Shown piece after piece: positions 1 to 10,090 of a stretch of DNA of 64,000 bases. Every line of letters starts with the position of its first letter. The stretch's first letter is position 1. Below the pieces are notes generated by a model that searched no databases, had not been told where the DNA came from, and worked only from the letters and a program-made list of their open reading frames with translations. This DNA comes from Pseudomonas sp. S35. Lineage in GTDB: Bacteria; Pseudomonadota; Gammaproteobacteria; Pseudomonadales; Pseudomonadaceae. The translations under genes and the position numbers were made by a program. The stretch spans positions 1,364,001 through 1,428,000 of the forward strand of contig NZ_CP019431.1 of the NCBI RefSeq assembly GCF_009866765.1. Reading direction: 5' to 3'.

Positions 1-423
1 ATCGGTGAGCGCGATAGCGAGCGCTATTTCCGGGTACGTTACCTGCCAGTGGCGCCCGAGAAAGACGACGGCTTTGGTGTCACCGATGAGGAGCGCAAAG
101 CCTATGAAGAGACCTTGGTGGGCGGTGTGCAGGTGATGGCTGGCTACGGCACCGTGTTCTTCGTGCGGCCCAAGGACAGCCGCTTCGATACGCGGGTCGA
201 AAATGGCGGGCAGCGTTACACCTTGCGCAATGCGGGGAATACGGTGGTTGTGGTGGATGAGTTCAAAGATTGCGCGGCCAATGACCGAACGTCGTGCGCC
301 CCCACCACCAAGAATCATATTTTTCCGGGGCGGGTGTTCAGCTTTGAAAAACAGGCCGGGCGTACTTATCGGTTCTATGTGGTAGAGGGCACTACCCAAA
401 GAATCGTCGAAATCAGTGGCTAG
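1..423 (+). CDS. Fimbrial/pilus periplasmic chaperone-like protein, C-terminal part
   Basis: The frame is open from base 1, so the gene begins outside the window and only about 140 residues are seen. The first visible residues (IGERDSERYFRVRYLPVAPE) resemble the Y-F-R-V-x-Y-x-P-V strand of periplasmic pilus chaperones, and the rest is short beta-rich segments, including a NAGNTVVVVDEF stretch like the C-terminal immunoglobulin-like domain. Two cysteines (in DEFKDCAAND and RTSCAPT) could form a disulphide, as fits a periplasmic protein. Chaperones of this type hold pilin subunits before delivery to an outer-membrane usher; the usher and pilins would lie upstream. A GTG at 49 could be an internal start but would cut the domain. 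The stop overlaps the convergent penicillin-binding protein gene by 11 nt. The family call rests on pattern recognition only. Confidence 0.55.
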   Translation: MGERDSERYFRVRYLPVAPEKDDGFGVTDEERKAYEETLVGGVQVMAGYGTVFFVRPKDSRFDTRVENGGQRYTLRNAGNTVVVVDEFKDCAANDRTSCAPTTKNHIFPGRVFSFEKQAGRTYRFYVVEGTTQRIVEISG

Positions 424-3400
424 CAGCGGTGCACAAGGTATGGCTGCCCGGTTGCAGATAGGGCATCAGCACCGGCGCCATGCCCTTGAGCACCTGCACC
501 GGCAGCGCTGAGGTAAAGGTGAAATTCTGCGCGCCGCTGCCGGGAACAAAGGCAGTCAGGGTACCGAAGTGGTGTTCACCGATGTAAAACACAAAGGTCG
601 CGGTGCGGTTGATCGCCTTGGAACTCAGGACCCGCCCACCCGCGCCAATCGCCTCAATGCGGTTATCCCCGGTGCCGGTCTTGCCGCCCATCGCCAAGGG
701 GCTGCCATCGGCCAACTTGAAACTGCCGGAGACACGTTTGGCGGTGCCTGCGTCCACCACTTGCGACAAGGCCCCACGCAAGGCAGTGGCGACTTCGCTG
801 GGCATCACCCGTTTGCCGCGATTCGGGTCATTGATCAGGCGGGTTTCATAAGGTGTGCCGGCGGCAAAGTGCAGGCTGTCGATGCGCAGGGTCGGTTGGC
901 GCACACCGTCATTGAGGATCGTGCCCACCAGTTCGGCGAGGGCCGCAGGCTTGTCGCCAGAACTGCCGATGGCTGTGGCCAGGGACGGCACCAAGTGATC
1001 GAAGGGGTAGCCGACGGCTTTCCAGCGCTGATGAATATCCAGGAACGCTTCGATCTCCAGCATGGTGCGGATGCGGCTGTCGCGGGCGCTTTTGTGCCGG
1101 CTCTTGAACAGCCAGCCATAGACTTCCTGGCGCTCATGCTCGCTGGCCGCGACCGCCTGGGTAAAGGTCGCGTCGGGATGGTTGAGCAGGTAACCGAGCA
1201 GCCATAGGTCCAGTGGGTGAACCTTGGCGATATAGCCTTGGTCCGGCAGGTCGTAGGCGCCGGGGCCGTAGCTCAGGTAGAGTTTTTGCAGGCGCTCGTC
1301 GCTGAGTTTTTCGCTGGTCTTGCTGCCGCTCAGGTGGGAGCGGACGAAACGGTCGAAACTCTCTTGGCTGGCCTGGGGCAGCAGGTAGCGATGCACGGCC
1401 GCCAGACGGATGGCGGTGGGGTGCAGGCCGTCGAGGAAGGTGTTGAGCCGGGCCTGGGTGTCCTTGTTGCGGTATTTTTTCCAGAAGCGCAGCAAAAACG
1501 TCGTGCCCTCGCGGTCGGCGAACTGGGCCAGGTATTCCTGGCGCCGTGGGTCGCTGTCGTCCTTGAGTAATTGCGCGCTGTTGCCCGGGGCCTGGTAGGT
1601 GCTGTAGCGCACCAGGTCGCGCATCAGGCGGATGAAGGGCAGGTTGATCGACTCGCGCAGGGCGTCACGCAGGGTCGGGCTGCGGCCGTTGTCTTCGTTG
1701 CGAAAGTTGTGGAAGTGATGCAGGCCGCCACCGGTGAAAAAGCTTTCGCCGGGGCTGGCCGAATATTGCCGATCAAGGGCTGCGTCGAGCATCTTCGGCA
1801 GGCTCTGGTCGCTGTTCTGCGCCAGGTAATCCAGGGCCCAGCGGGACAGGCGATCCTGGTCATCGATCTCGATTTTTTTCAGCGCAGCGGGCGGCTGGCC
1901 GGCGTACCGATCATGCAACTCGCTGATGATTTGCAGGTAGGTGGTCAGTACCCGCAGCTTGGCGGTGGAGCCCAGTTCCAGCTTGCTGCTTTCGTTGATG
2001 TCGAACGGTTGGTCGGTGTTGTCGGTCTGCACCCGTACGCGGGCACCGTCGGGCGTCATCTCATACAGGGTGAAGCTGTAGCGCACTTGGGCGGTGCTGC
2101 TGGGCGTCAGCAGGCGCGGGCCGAGTAGCCCCAGTTGGCCGGCGAAGGCCGGGTCTGCCAGGCGTTTGAGGTAGTCGGTGGCCTGGGTTTGCAGGTCGCT
2201 GTGCAGGGTGCTGGTGGCGGACAGGTCGAGGCGGTCCAGGTCATACAGCGGCCGGTTGAGCAGGGAACCCAGGCGGCTGCGGGCAACGTTGATGCCTTTG
2301 TTGCTTTCGATTGGCTGGACCGTGGGCTGCTGCTGCCAGTCCCGGTAAGTGACCCGGCTGGCGAGTGCGGCTTCGGACAGCCCCGGCTCAATTACCCCGT
2401 TCTGCGCCAGCAGACGCAGATGACTGTCGGTCAGTTGCTCCAGGTCGGCACGGCCCTTGGCGAGGTAGTAAGACGGGCGGCGCTGGGCAATCATCAGGGA
2501 CAACACTTCGCGCAGGGCCAGGCCTTTTTGCTTGAGCGTTTGCGGGTCGTCACTGGCGAGCAGGGCGTTGGTCTGGTTGAAGTCGGCGCCGTACCAGACC
2601 CGCAGTCCTTCTGCCAGGCCATGCACCTCGCCGTGGCCGGGCACCGCCGACAGCGGCACGCTGTTGAGGTAGTCGCGCACTACATCCTGACGTGCTTGCA
2701 GGCTGTCCGGCCCGCCCTGATACGCCCGTACACTGGCGGAAATCATCTGGCGGATTTTCTCACCACCGCTCAGGGTCAGCCCATCGGGTGAGTGGCGGTA
2801 TTTTTCCAATTGCGTGGCCAGGGTACTGCCACCGGCACTTTGGCCCGGCAGGTGCAGCAAGCGTGCGACCTGCGACCACGCGGCCTTGGCAAAACGTGGC
2901 CAATCCACGGCGGGGTTGGCTTGGGGTTGGTCGGGGTCGAGCAGGTCGCGGTTCTCGATAAACAGCAGGCTACTGACGATCACGGGCGGGATGGCGCTGA
3001 AACGCGGGTACGCCTGTTGCGGGTAATTGAAGCGGTACACCGGGGCGGCCCGGCAATCGGTAATCGTCAGACCAGCCTGGATTTTCTCGCGGTAGGGAAT
3101 GAACAGGCCGTGATCGCTGTAGTCGATCAGCGCCGTGGAGAAGCGTGCCTGACGTTCGATCAGGTAGTTGCGTTTGAGCAGGCGCGGCAGGAACTCACCC
3201 AGTGCGCTGTAGCCCAGGCGCCGGTCGAACGGACCGTCGCCGGGATAGACAATGGCGTCACTGGCACCGGGTTGTACCGTATAGCTCAACGCGTGGGCGA
3301 GACGGCTTGACTCTCGGGCTTGCCAGTGGGCCGTGCGCATTTCCCGATGGGCGGCAAACCCCAGCGCGATCAGGCCGATCAACAGCAGTAACCAGACCAT

Positions 3401-3523
3401 TCGCCACACATACCGCCGCTTGCGGGGGCTTTGCGGCAATGGCTGTTCATCCAGGCTGTCGGCGGGGCCAGCAGCCTTGGGTGAATCGGTTTGCCATAAA
3501 GCGCCCATAGTCGATTGATCCAT
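413..3523 (-). CDS. Bifunctional class A penicillin-binding protein (transglycosylase/transpeptidase)
   Basis: A 1036-aa inner-membrane protein predicted to polymerise and cross-link peptidoglycan in the periplasm. After about 38 cytoplasmic residues there is one membrane segment (about residues 41-57, VWLLLLIGLIALGF). The GT51 domain (about 180-330) shows FIENRDL, GGSTLATQLEKY and VVRDYLN. In its first motif the usual ED is EN, and no clear FxxHxG follows. The transpeptidase domain has all three motifs: STAK near 519, SIN near 624 and KTGTG near 944. At 1036 residues it is longer than PBP1a/1b, with a large insert between the second and third motifs (about 650-850). No strong ribosome site precedes the ATG at 3523; an ATG five codons in (3508) is possible. 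It stands alone and converges on the fimbrial gene. I cannot equate it with ponA or mrcB. Confidence 0.85.
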   Translation of the reverse strand: MDQSTMGALWQTDSPKAAGPADSLDEQPLPQSPRKRRYVWRMVWLLLLIGLIALGFAAHREMRTAHWQARESSRLAHALSYTVQPGASDAIVYPGDGPFDRRLGYSALGEFLPRLLKRNYLIERQARFSTALIDYSDHGLFIPYREKIQAGLTITDCRAAPVYRFNYPQQAYPRFSAIPPVIVSSLLFIENRDLLDPDQPQANPAVDWPRFAKAAWSQVARLLHLPGQSAGGSTLATQLEKYRHSPDGLTLSGGEKIRQMISASVRAYQGGPDSLQARQDVVRDYLNSVPLSAVPGHGEVHGLAEGLRVWYGADFNQTNALLASDDPQTLKQKGLALREVLSLMIAQRRPSYYLAKGRADLEQLTDSHLRLLAQNGVIEPGLSEAALASRVTYRDWQQQPTVQPIESNKGINVARSRLGSLLNRPLYDLDRLDLSATSTLHSDLQTQATDYLKRLADPAFAGQLGLLGPRLLTPSSTAQVRYSFTLYEMTPDGARVRVQTDNTDQPFDINESSKLELGSTAKLRVLTTYLQIISELHDRYAGQPPAALKKIEIDDQDRLSRWALDYLAQNSDQSLPKMLDAALDRQYSASPGESFFTGGGLHHFHNFRNEDNGRSPTLRDALRESINLPFIRLMRDLVRYSTYQAPGNSAQLLKDDSDPRRQEYLAQFADREGTTFLLRFWKKYRNKDTQARLNTFLDGLHPTAIRLAAVHRYLLPQASQESFDRFVRSHLSGSKTSEKLSDERLQKLYLSYGPGAYDLPDQGYIAKVHPLDLWLLGYLLNHPDATFTQAVAASEHERQEVYGWLFKSRHKSARDSRIRTMLEIEAFLDIHQRWKAVGYPFDHLVPSLATAIGSSGDKPAALAELVGTILNDGVRQPTLRIDSLHFAAGTPYETRLINDPNRGKRVMPSEVATALRGALSQVVDAGTAKRVSGSFKLADGSPLAMGGKTGTGDNRIEAIGAGGRVLSSKAINRTATFVFYIGEHHFGTLTAFVPGSGAQNFTFTSALPVQVLKGMAPVLMPYLQPGSHTLCTAASH

Positions 3524-3674
3524 TCACGCAGATTGATCGGACTTGATTCAAGCGTAGACGTTGATTGAGGCAGACAAGGGATTTGTCGCAAACCCCTAGC
3601 GGGCTACCGCAGGTGCGTGGAAGGCAAGCCATAGCCTGCGAGGTCAATCGGACCGATTACCGGTGTCCGTTACC

Positions 3675-3679
3675 AGGAG
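3675..3679 (+). promoter_or_regulatory. Ribosome binding site fixing the start of the 1539-aa toxin-like gene
   Basis: AGGAG lies 7 nt before the ATG at 3687. The same frame is open to a GTG at 3663, eight codons upstream, but that codon has no such site, so 3687 is taken as the start. Confidence 0.75.
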
Positions 3680-3686
3680 CTCCCTC

Positions 3687-6600
3687 ATGTCTCAAACCCC
3701 CCCTGTGCCCACGTTGCGGCGTGCGCGCATTGAGCGGATCGTCAATACGTTTTCCTCTGTGCCGAGCTTGCGTACGGTAGCGCAGGCCCAGATCCAGGCG
3801 GCACTGGATCGGCAGTACCCTTCCTTGCACTATGCCGCCGCACACCTCGCCATTGGCATACCGGTAGGTCAGGGTTATCGCTACAGTGCGCTGGCCGACG
3901 AAGTGCTGGCGCGCCTGGCCCGTGCGCGACCGGTTCGGTATGTCGAAGACTTTCACCAGGTGATGCAGCATCAACGGGAGGTCTACGTGCAGGGCGGGCC
4001 GGGGCTGGTCGATCTGGAACGGCTGGTCAACCACGCGGGAGGCGAGTTGTTGGATGCCTGGCTCGCACGTTTGCGGGATTGGTGGGGGGCGCCGCGAGGG
4101 GCGGGGACGAGCCGCTGGGCTGAGTTGTCCGATGAATTACTGGGGTTGCTGTATGAATGCCAGATGCCCGCAGGCATGAGTGCAGAGCACTTTTCACGGC
4201 TGTTTCCACGTCAGGCGCTGCACCCCAGCCGACCTGATCGTACGTGGCGTTCGCAGGGTGAGACGTTGACGGTACGTACGCTGTCGGTGCGCCGTGGCCA
4301 GAGCACGCAACCCCCTGACATGGTGCCGGTATTGATCCTTGATCACCGGCTGCTGGGGGCCGAACTGCGCACGCTGCTCGTGTTCAGTCCCGCCACGGGG
4401 ATTCATCCGTTGCAACAGTTGGAGGATATCGAACCCCTGATCCCCGGGTTCGTGAGCGCCTCGCTGGCACACGGGGCCGTGGAGTGGTTTGTCGAGGAAC
4501 TACCCGGCGACCCGTTCGATGCGTTGGCGGCCTGCTTCGCCCAACAGCAGAGCGCCGAAGTCATGGCAATCGACCGCTCAGTATCACGTACGCCCGAGCA
4601 GTGCCAGGCAATGCTGGACTACGTGACTGACCCCCATCGTTGGTTCGAGTCGGCCCTCACACTTGAACAGCAACGCTTGCAAGATCGATTACCGCTCTGG
4701 CTCATTCATGCTTCGCCGGACGACAGCCTGGCCTATGCTCGCCTGCTACAGGGGCTGGTCGCTGCGCAAACAGCGGCGGCGGGGCACACCTTTCTCGACG
4801 GTATCGCGCCGATTCGCACGTTCACCGCCCAGGCCCTGACGCACTGCCTGGAGAAGGAGCCCCGCGCCAAGGCGATCAGCCCGGATCACATTGAACTGAC
4901 CTACAGCCTTGTCACGGCGGTGATGTTGCCAGGCGGTTTTACCAGTGGTGATGCCCACCGGGTGACACTCACGCTGACGGAGTTGGCCCTGGAAAACCTC
5001 GGCGGTTTCCCCCATGCGCCGTCCCAGGTAAAACTCAACGGCGATGTGGCGCCCGCTTGGTTGAGCGCCTCTTTGTTGACCGGCTGCGTGACCGAGACGG
5101 ACGTCGGCCAGGCGTACCCCGACCTGTTGCGCAAAAAACTGATCGACGACCCGATTGAATCGGCCCGCCGCGAGAAGCTGTTCAGTCGGCAACTGCGGGC
5201 GCAACTGCCGCTGCTGGCGCTGGAGCTGAAGCTCAAACGCGAGGGCGGCTTGAGCCAGGCCGGTTACCGGTTGGTGGAGGCGGCCGTCCAGGCCAGTGCG
5301 GATGGACGCGCGGCGGGTATGTGGGCGCTGGCATTCAAGGCCACGCCAGCTGCGACGGCGGACGAGGTGGTCGGTTTTTACGTGATCGGCCCACGTGACA
5401 CCGAGCACGGGCCGCATCTGTTGTACCGGCCGTTGTCGACCCCAAGCCTGCGTGAGTTCGAGTCGCAGCAGGCGTTGTTGGAGGCCATCAAGACGCCAGG
5501 GGAATTGCACGACAGTGTCCTCGCCTGGATGGCCCCTGCCCGCCAGCCGGTGTATGCCAACGGTGGTTTCCAGGAACCGCATGTCGCGCACTTTCTGGCC
5601 GGTGATGAGTTCAGTGTGCCGGATCGGCCAGCGCCGGCACAGCTCAGTAAACGGCTGGAGGAAGGCGACCCGTTGCCTGGCCTGTTTGTCTCGACTGCCC
5701 AGGCGTTGGTCAGCTTGGCCCAGGCCCAGTCGGTGTCCAATGCTCAGCAACGCTGGCGGACGTTAAAGGCCGGCGGTTGGTTGCTGCTCAATACACTGCT
5801 GCCGTTTGTCCGGGGGCCGGCACTGCTGGCGGGCTGGATGGTGCAGGTGATGGACAGTGTCCAACGGGATGTGGCGGCATTGGCCAGTAACGACTCGGTC
5901 ATGCAGACCCAGGGTGTGATAGACCTGTTGACCAATCTGGTGATGATCCTTGCCCATCGGGCCTCGCCTCATGAGTGGCCGGCGATGCTGGACCAGCAAG
6001 CCTCAACGTTTGCTTCGCCAGCGTCGATGCAGCGTCCTCCCGCAGTGATACCTGGCCCTGCCACCGTGCAGTTGCAGCCTCCCTTCAGTTGGAGTAATTC
6101 GCGCGATACGCTCACACCGTCCTTGCGCGCCCGGCTGGAGGGTATGAGTCTTAAGGCCTTGCCCCAACCTTGGCCATCACGGCTGCCAGGCGCACAGGCT
6201 TCGGGGATACACGAAGGCTTGCTACTGGATACGGCGTCGACCCCGGTCCACTGGCAGGCGTTGGTGCGCGGTCATGTGTACCGCGTGCAAGTGGCCCGTG
6301 ACCGCGTGCGAGTGGTCAGCGCCGACGGTAGCGCGAACGGGCCGTGGCTCAAGTCGCTGGGGGGCGGTGCATGGGATGTGGACTTGGGCTTGCGCCTGCG
6401 CGGCGGGCAATCGGATACCCCGACCGGCCTGGTTGACAGTGAGTCACGCCGTCAGCAACTGGAGCAGGATTACCGCCAATCCACCGAGCGCCGGGAAACC
6501 GCAGACCGTGCGCTGACCACGGCCCGCATGCTTAGAGACAGCGAGGATACGCGCGTCACCGAACAGCATCGCGCCACGGCGGGCGCTCGCTATGTGCAGG

Positions 6601-8306
6601 AGCTTCAGAACAAACTCGAGGCCTCATTGCTTGAGCTGGAGTACCTCAGGACGCTGCAGGTCATCAGGCGCCGACCCGGTTATGCGAGAGAGTTGTCCAC
6701 GTTGCTGGAAGGGACGGCGCTCACGTTGCAGCTATTGCTCCAGCACGCCCGCCAACAGACCGTCGCGATCCACCGCAGGTTGGTGCCGCTGCTGGAGCTG
6801 GTGCAATCGCTGAGCGCGCAGGAGGCACTTCTGGATATCTATCAGCAGCCCCACCGGCAGATCATGGAGGGGCTGCGGCAGTTGGCCGACAGTAATGAGC
6901 AAGCCATTGACTGGCGCGGCCTGCAACTGGGTTTGCTGGATGAACTGAGTCAGGTGCCCAAGTATGGGCGGGACAAGGCCCAAGCCTTGCGCGAGAGCGA
7001 GTTGTCCGCGCCGACGGTGCTCGAGCTGCAATCGCTGCAGGTCACCGCCTTGTGGGCCGTGGCGATCAATACCGAAGGGCCGACGCTGGAGGAAGGTTTT
7101 TTTCAAAGCCTGGACGACACCATTCACCGCGCCCGTTGGGCCAGTGGCTCGCAGGCCCACTTGGACGAGCTGGCGCCGCAAAGTGCGGAGCTGCGTACCG
7201 AGTTGCTGGAGAGTTTCGACCGTGTCTACGCCTTGAGCGATGATCGGATTGAGTTCTGGCGCGCTATGGCCCCGGAGCGCTTCGATCTCAAGTACCTGGA
7301 GAAGCTGCAACAGTTGCTCGCGCAATTGCACAAGGAGGTTCAGCGTGAGCTGGCAGCGGTGCTGGTTCCGACAGCCGCCGCGACGCCTGCTGTGGGACGT
7401 GCGCGGGTTCGGCAGAAAAAAATCATTCGCGTGCGCAACCAGGACATGTACGTCGCCCAGGTCAAAGTGACAACCGGCGAGCATCCCCAGGAAGTGGCCG
7501 AAGTCACGGATGCCCAGGACACGGTGATCGCCACGTTTACCCAGGCCGACGATGGCATTTGGGAGCCGGTCAAGGCACCCGCCCCGGCGCTTCCTGGGCC
7601 GCTGCCCAACCTGGGCCGGCTGGTCGAACAGGGGCAGGCGTTACGCGCACCGGTGGAAAAGGCCATCGCCGAGGTACTCAAAATGGCCAGTCGGGCCAAT
7701 GAGCCTCAGTCGTTGCAGGACCTGCTGGAGCAGCGCGCCGACAAGTTGCGCCAGTGCGCCGAGGCGATCCAGCAGCGGTTGCTGCACAGCGTGCCGGAGC
7801 GCCTGGCCGCGACGCAGCGTGCCCGGGCCACAACCGAGGCCGATGAGTTGCGCGCGGCCGCCAGCCGCTTGTCCGAGCAAGGTTTGCAGGCACGCCTGGC
7901 TGCAATCAAGGCGCGCCTGCCGACCCAGGCCGGGGTGCAGGTGCTGGTCAGTCATCACGAAGCGCGCATCTTTCGCCAGGGGGCGCGGGTCGAACTCGCC
8001 GGACGGTCCAATGACTGGTTGCAAGCGTACGTGGTGATGGACGCGCAAACGCGTCAGGCCCTGTGCTACGGGCATTTTCACTACGAACGGCCGACCGGGC
8101 CGGACGACCATTTCACCGCTGCGCACCTCAAGACACCCGCGCAACATCGAATGGGTAAACAGTCCCAGGCCCAGGCATTCGCCAGCATGCAGGCGGGGCA
8201 AAGCGGGCGTGTGACGCAAACCCTGGAGATCCATCGGGGCGAAATCAACCTCAGGATGGCGCGCAGGTTGTTTTTCGATGCGCCGCAGTGGACCGGCGAC
8301 TGGTGA
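3687..8306 (+). CDS. Giant dermonecrotic-toxin-like (DUF6543-type) protein
   Basis: A 1539-aa protein of the large toxin/effector-like family common in fluorescent and plant-associated Pseudomonas. The central part (about 350-760) has the text I associate with DUF6543: a LTYSLVTAVMLPGGF-like segment, an ANGGFQEPHVAHFL motif and a final hydrophobic patch (about 695-760, with GGWLLLNTLLPF and VIDLLTNLVMIL) that could insert in a membrane. Residues about 920-1060 are rich in Glu, Gln and Arg and probably form coiled coil. The C-terminal 150 residues (HEARIFRQGARVELAGRSND onward) form a separate compact domain of unknown role. There is no N-terminal signal peptide and no leucine-rich repeat or NEL ligase domain, unlike its neighbour at 10135-16626. 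Delivery route and target are unknown; toxicity is inference from the family name only. Confidence 0.65.
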   Translation: MSQTPPVPTLRRARIERIVNTFSSVPSLRTVAQAQIQAALDRQYPSLHYAAAHLAIGIPVGQGYRYSALADEVLARLARARPVRYVEDFHQVMQHQREVYVQGGPGLVDLERLVNHAGGELLDAWLARLRDWWGAPRGAGTSRWAELSDELLGLLYECQMPAGMSAEHFSRLFPRQALHPSRPDRTWRSQGETLTVRTLSVRRGQSTQPPDMVPVLILDHRLLGAELRTLLVFSPATGIHPLQQLEDIEPLIPGFVSASLAHGAVEWFVEELPGDPFDALAACFAQQQSAEVMAIDRSVSRTPEQCQAMLDYVTDPHRWFESALTLEQQRLQDRLPLWLIHASPDDSLAYARLLQGLVAAQTAAAGHTFLDGIAPIRTFTAQALTHCLEKEPRAKAISPDHIELTYSLVTAVMLPGGFTSGDAHRVTLTLTELALENLGGFPHAPSQVKLNGDVAPAWLSASLLTGCVTETDVGQAYPDLLRKKLIDDPIESARREKLFSRQLRAQLPLLALELKLKREGGLSQAGYRLVEAAVQASADGRAAGMWALAFKATPAATADEVVGFYVIGPRDTEHGPHLLYRPLSTPSLREFESQQALLEAIKTPGELHDSVLAWMAPARQPVYANGGFQEPHVAHFLAGDEFSVPDRPAPAQLSKRLEEGDPLPGLFVSTAQALVSLAQAQSVSNAQQRWRTLKAGGWLLLNTLLPFVRGPALLAGWMVQVMDSVQRDVAALASNDSVMQTQGVIDLLTNLVMILAHRASPHEWPAMLDQQASTFASPASMQRPPAVIPGPATVQLQPPFSWSNSRDTLTPSLRARLEGMSLKALPQPWPSRLPGAQASGIHEGLLLDTASTPVHWQALVRGHVYRVQVARDRVRVVSADGSANGPWLKSLGGGAWDVDLGLRLRGGQSDTPTGLVDSESRRQQLEQDYRQSTERRETADRALTTARMLRDSEDTRVTEQHRATAGARYVQELQNKLEASLLELEYLRTLQVIRRRPGYARELSTLLEGTALTLQLLLQHARQQTVAIHRRLVPLLELVQSLSAQEALLDIYQQPHRQIMEGLRQLADSNEQAIDWRGLQLGLLDELSQVPKYGRDKAQALRESELSAPTVLELQSLQVTALWAVAINTEGPTLEEGFFQSLDDTIHRARWASGSQAHLDELAPQSAELRTELLESFDRVYALSDDRIEFWRAMAPERFDLKYLEKLQQLLAQLHKEVQRELAAVLVPTAAATPAVGRARVRQKKIIRVRNQDMYVAQVKVTTGEHPQEVAEVTDAQDTVIATFTQADDGIWEPVKAPAPALPGPLPNLGRLVEQGQALRAPVEKAIAEVLKMASRANEPQSLQDLLEQRADKLRQCAEAIQQRLLHSVPERLAATQRARATTEADELRAAASRLSEQGLQARLAAIKARLPTQAGVQVLVSHHEARIFRQGARVELAGRSNDWLQAYVVMDAQTRQALCYGHFHYERPTGPDDHFTAAHLKTPAQHRMGKQSQAQAFASMQAGQSGRVTQTLEIHRGEINLRMARRLFFDAPQWTGDW

Positions 8307-8667
8307 TCGATACGGACCCTCGGGCTAGAGCGCTCCAGCTCCGGTAAATACGACCAGGGCAGGGGCATGACGGTGCACCGATGCTGTGCAATACTCGCCG
8401 CCGTTTGCGACAGACTATTCCTACAGTTCCCAGGTGATGCCCCTCCGCAGAAGCGGCATTTGCCGAGGAATCTCGCTGAATTTTGTTGCTTATTGAGTGA
8501 AAAGCCCTGCTTGCGGCTTTCTATACTGCACGCCCCCTGAGCTGGCCGGTGTGTCGGCCGGACGGATTTACCCACGAGGTGAGCCCGCTAGGACAGCGTC
8601 ACGGCGACCCGCTGTGGCGCTGAACACTCGGTGGTTCAATCCAATAACAAAATGAGGTTGTATCCCC
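8307..8667 (+). other. 361-nt gene-free leader region upstream of the permease
   Basis: No ORF is supported here. A TATACT hexamer at 8522-8527 is a plausible -10 box, but no good -35 sits 16-18 nt upstream. That would give a leader of roughly 135 nt. The leader can fold: ACAGCG (8593-8598) pairs with CGCTGT (8610-8615), with GTC/GAC nested inside, and a GGCCG/CGGCC pair lies just upstream. GAGG at 8654-8657, 10 nt before the ATG, is the permease ribosome site. Nothing here matches a riboswitch class I recognise. Confidence 0.4.
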
Positions 8668-10086
8668 ATGCCAGCTGGCAACCACCTGCCCCATGGCGAG
8701 ACCGCTTCTGGCGGCCCGCTCAAACGCGAACTCGGTGAGCGGCATATCCGCCTGATGGCCCTCGGCGCCTGTATCGGTGTCGGCCTGTTCCTCGGTTCGG
8801 CCAAGGCCATCGAGATGGCCGGCCCGGCGATCATGCTCTCCTACATCCTTGGCGGCCTGGCGATCCTGGTGATCATGCGCGCCCTCGGTGAGATGGCCGT
8901 GCACAACCCGGTCGCCGGTTCGTTCAGCCGTTATGCCCAAGACTACCTTGGTCCGTTGGCGGGCTTCCTGACCGGCTGGAACTACTGGTTCCTGTGGCTG
9001 GTGACCTGCGTCGCCGAGATCACCGCCGTGGCGGTGTACATGGGCGTGTGGTTCCCCGATGTACCGCGCTGGATCTGGGCCCTGGCGGCCCTGGTGAGCA
9101 TGGGCACCATCAACCTGATCGCGGTCAAGGCCTTCGGTGAGTTCGAGTTCTGGTTTGCCCTGATCAAGATCGTCACCATCATCGCGATGGTCATCGGCGG
9201 TGTCGGCATCATTGCCTTCGGTTTCGGCAATGACGGTGTTGCCCTGGGTATTTCCAACCTGTGGGCCCACGGCGGCTTCCTGCCCAACGGCGTGCAGGGT
9301 GTGTTGATGTCGCTGCAGATGGTGATGTTCGCCTATTTGGGCGTGGAGATGATCGGCCTGACCGCCGGTGAGGCGAAGAACCCGCAGAAGACCATCCCCA
9401 ATGCCATCGGCTCGGTGTTCTGGCGGATTCTGCTGTTCTATGTCGGCGCGTTGTTCGTGATCCTGTCGATTTACCCGTGGAATGAAATCGGCACCCAGGG
9501 CAGCCCCTTCGTGATGACGTTCGAGCGGTTGGGCATCAAGACCGCCGCCGGCATTATCAACTTCGTGGTGATCACCGCTGCGCTGTCGTCGTGCAACGGC
9601 GGCATCTTCAGCACCGGTCGCATGCTCTACAGCCTGGCACAGAACGGCCAGGCTCCGGCGACGTTCGCCACCACTTCCAGCAATGGCGTGCCGCGTCGCG
9701 CCCTGTTGTTGTCGATAGGCGCGTTGCTGTTGGGCGTGTTGCTCAACTACCTGGTGCCGGAGAAAGTCTTTGTGTGGGTGACGTCCATCGCCACCTTCGG
9801 CGCGATATGGACCTGGGTGATGATCCTGCTGGCGCAGCTCAAGTTCCGTCGCGGCCTGAGCCCGGATGAGCGCGCCGGGCTCAAGTACCGCATGTGGCTG
9901 TACCCGGTCAGTTCCTACCTGGCGCTGGCGTTCCTGGTGCTGGTGGTCGGCTTGATGGCCTACTTCCCGGACACCCGGATCGCGCTGTACATCGGCCCGG
10001 CGTTCCTGGTGCTGCTGACCGTGTTGTTCTATGTGTTCAAGCTGCAGCCGGCCCAGGCTGGCCAGGGTTCACCGCGTTCGGCATGA
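8668..10086 (+). CDS. APC-family amino-acid permease (ProY/HutT-like)
   Basis: A 472-aa inner-membrane amino-acid/proton symporter of the amino acid transporter (AAT) group of the APC superfamily. The consensus-rich first helix region reads LKRELGERHIRLMALGACIG, followed by GVGLFLGSAKAIEMAGPA, the G-rich unwound segment of helix 1 that binds substrate. About 12 hydrophobic segments follow, which is normal for the family, and length is typical (450-480). SSCNGGIFSTGRMLYSLAQNG is the conserved loop after helix 8. Close relatives are annotated as proline (ProY) or histidine (HutT) permeases; substrate cannot be read from sequence alone. It is a single-gene unit with a long leader and a strong hairpin just past its stop, and it separates the two giant toxin-like genes without an evident functional tie. 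Confidence 0.85.
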   Translation: MPAGNHLPHGETASGGPLKRELGERHIRLMALGACIGVGLFLGSAKAIEMAGPAIMLSYILGGLAILVIMRALGEMAVHNPVAGSFSRYAQDYLGPLAGFLTGWNYWFLWLVTCVAEITAVAVYMGVWFPDVPRWIWALAALVSMGTINLIAVKAFGEFEFWFALIKIVTIIAMVIGGVGIIAFGFGNDGVALGISNLWAHGGFLPNGVQGVLMSLQMVMFAYLGVEMIGLTAGEAKNPQKTIPNAIGSVFWRILLFYVGALFVILSIYPWNEIGTQGSPFVMTFERLGIKTAAGIINFVVITAALSSCNGGIFSTGRMLYSLAQNGQAPATFATTSSNGVPRRALLLSIGALLLGVLLNYLVPEKVFVWVTSIATFGAIWTWVMILLAQLKFRRGLSPDERAGLKYRMWLYPVSSYLALAFLVLVVGLMAYFPDTRIALYIGPAFLVLLTVLFYVFKLQPAQAGQGSPRSA

Positions 10087-10090
10087 CCCC

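Noticed and set aside
8522..8527. TATACT as a firm sigma-70 promoter for the permease
   Set aside because: No -35-like hexamer lies 16-18 nt upstream (the nearest, TTGAGT, is 23 nt away), so it is recorded only as a possible -10.
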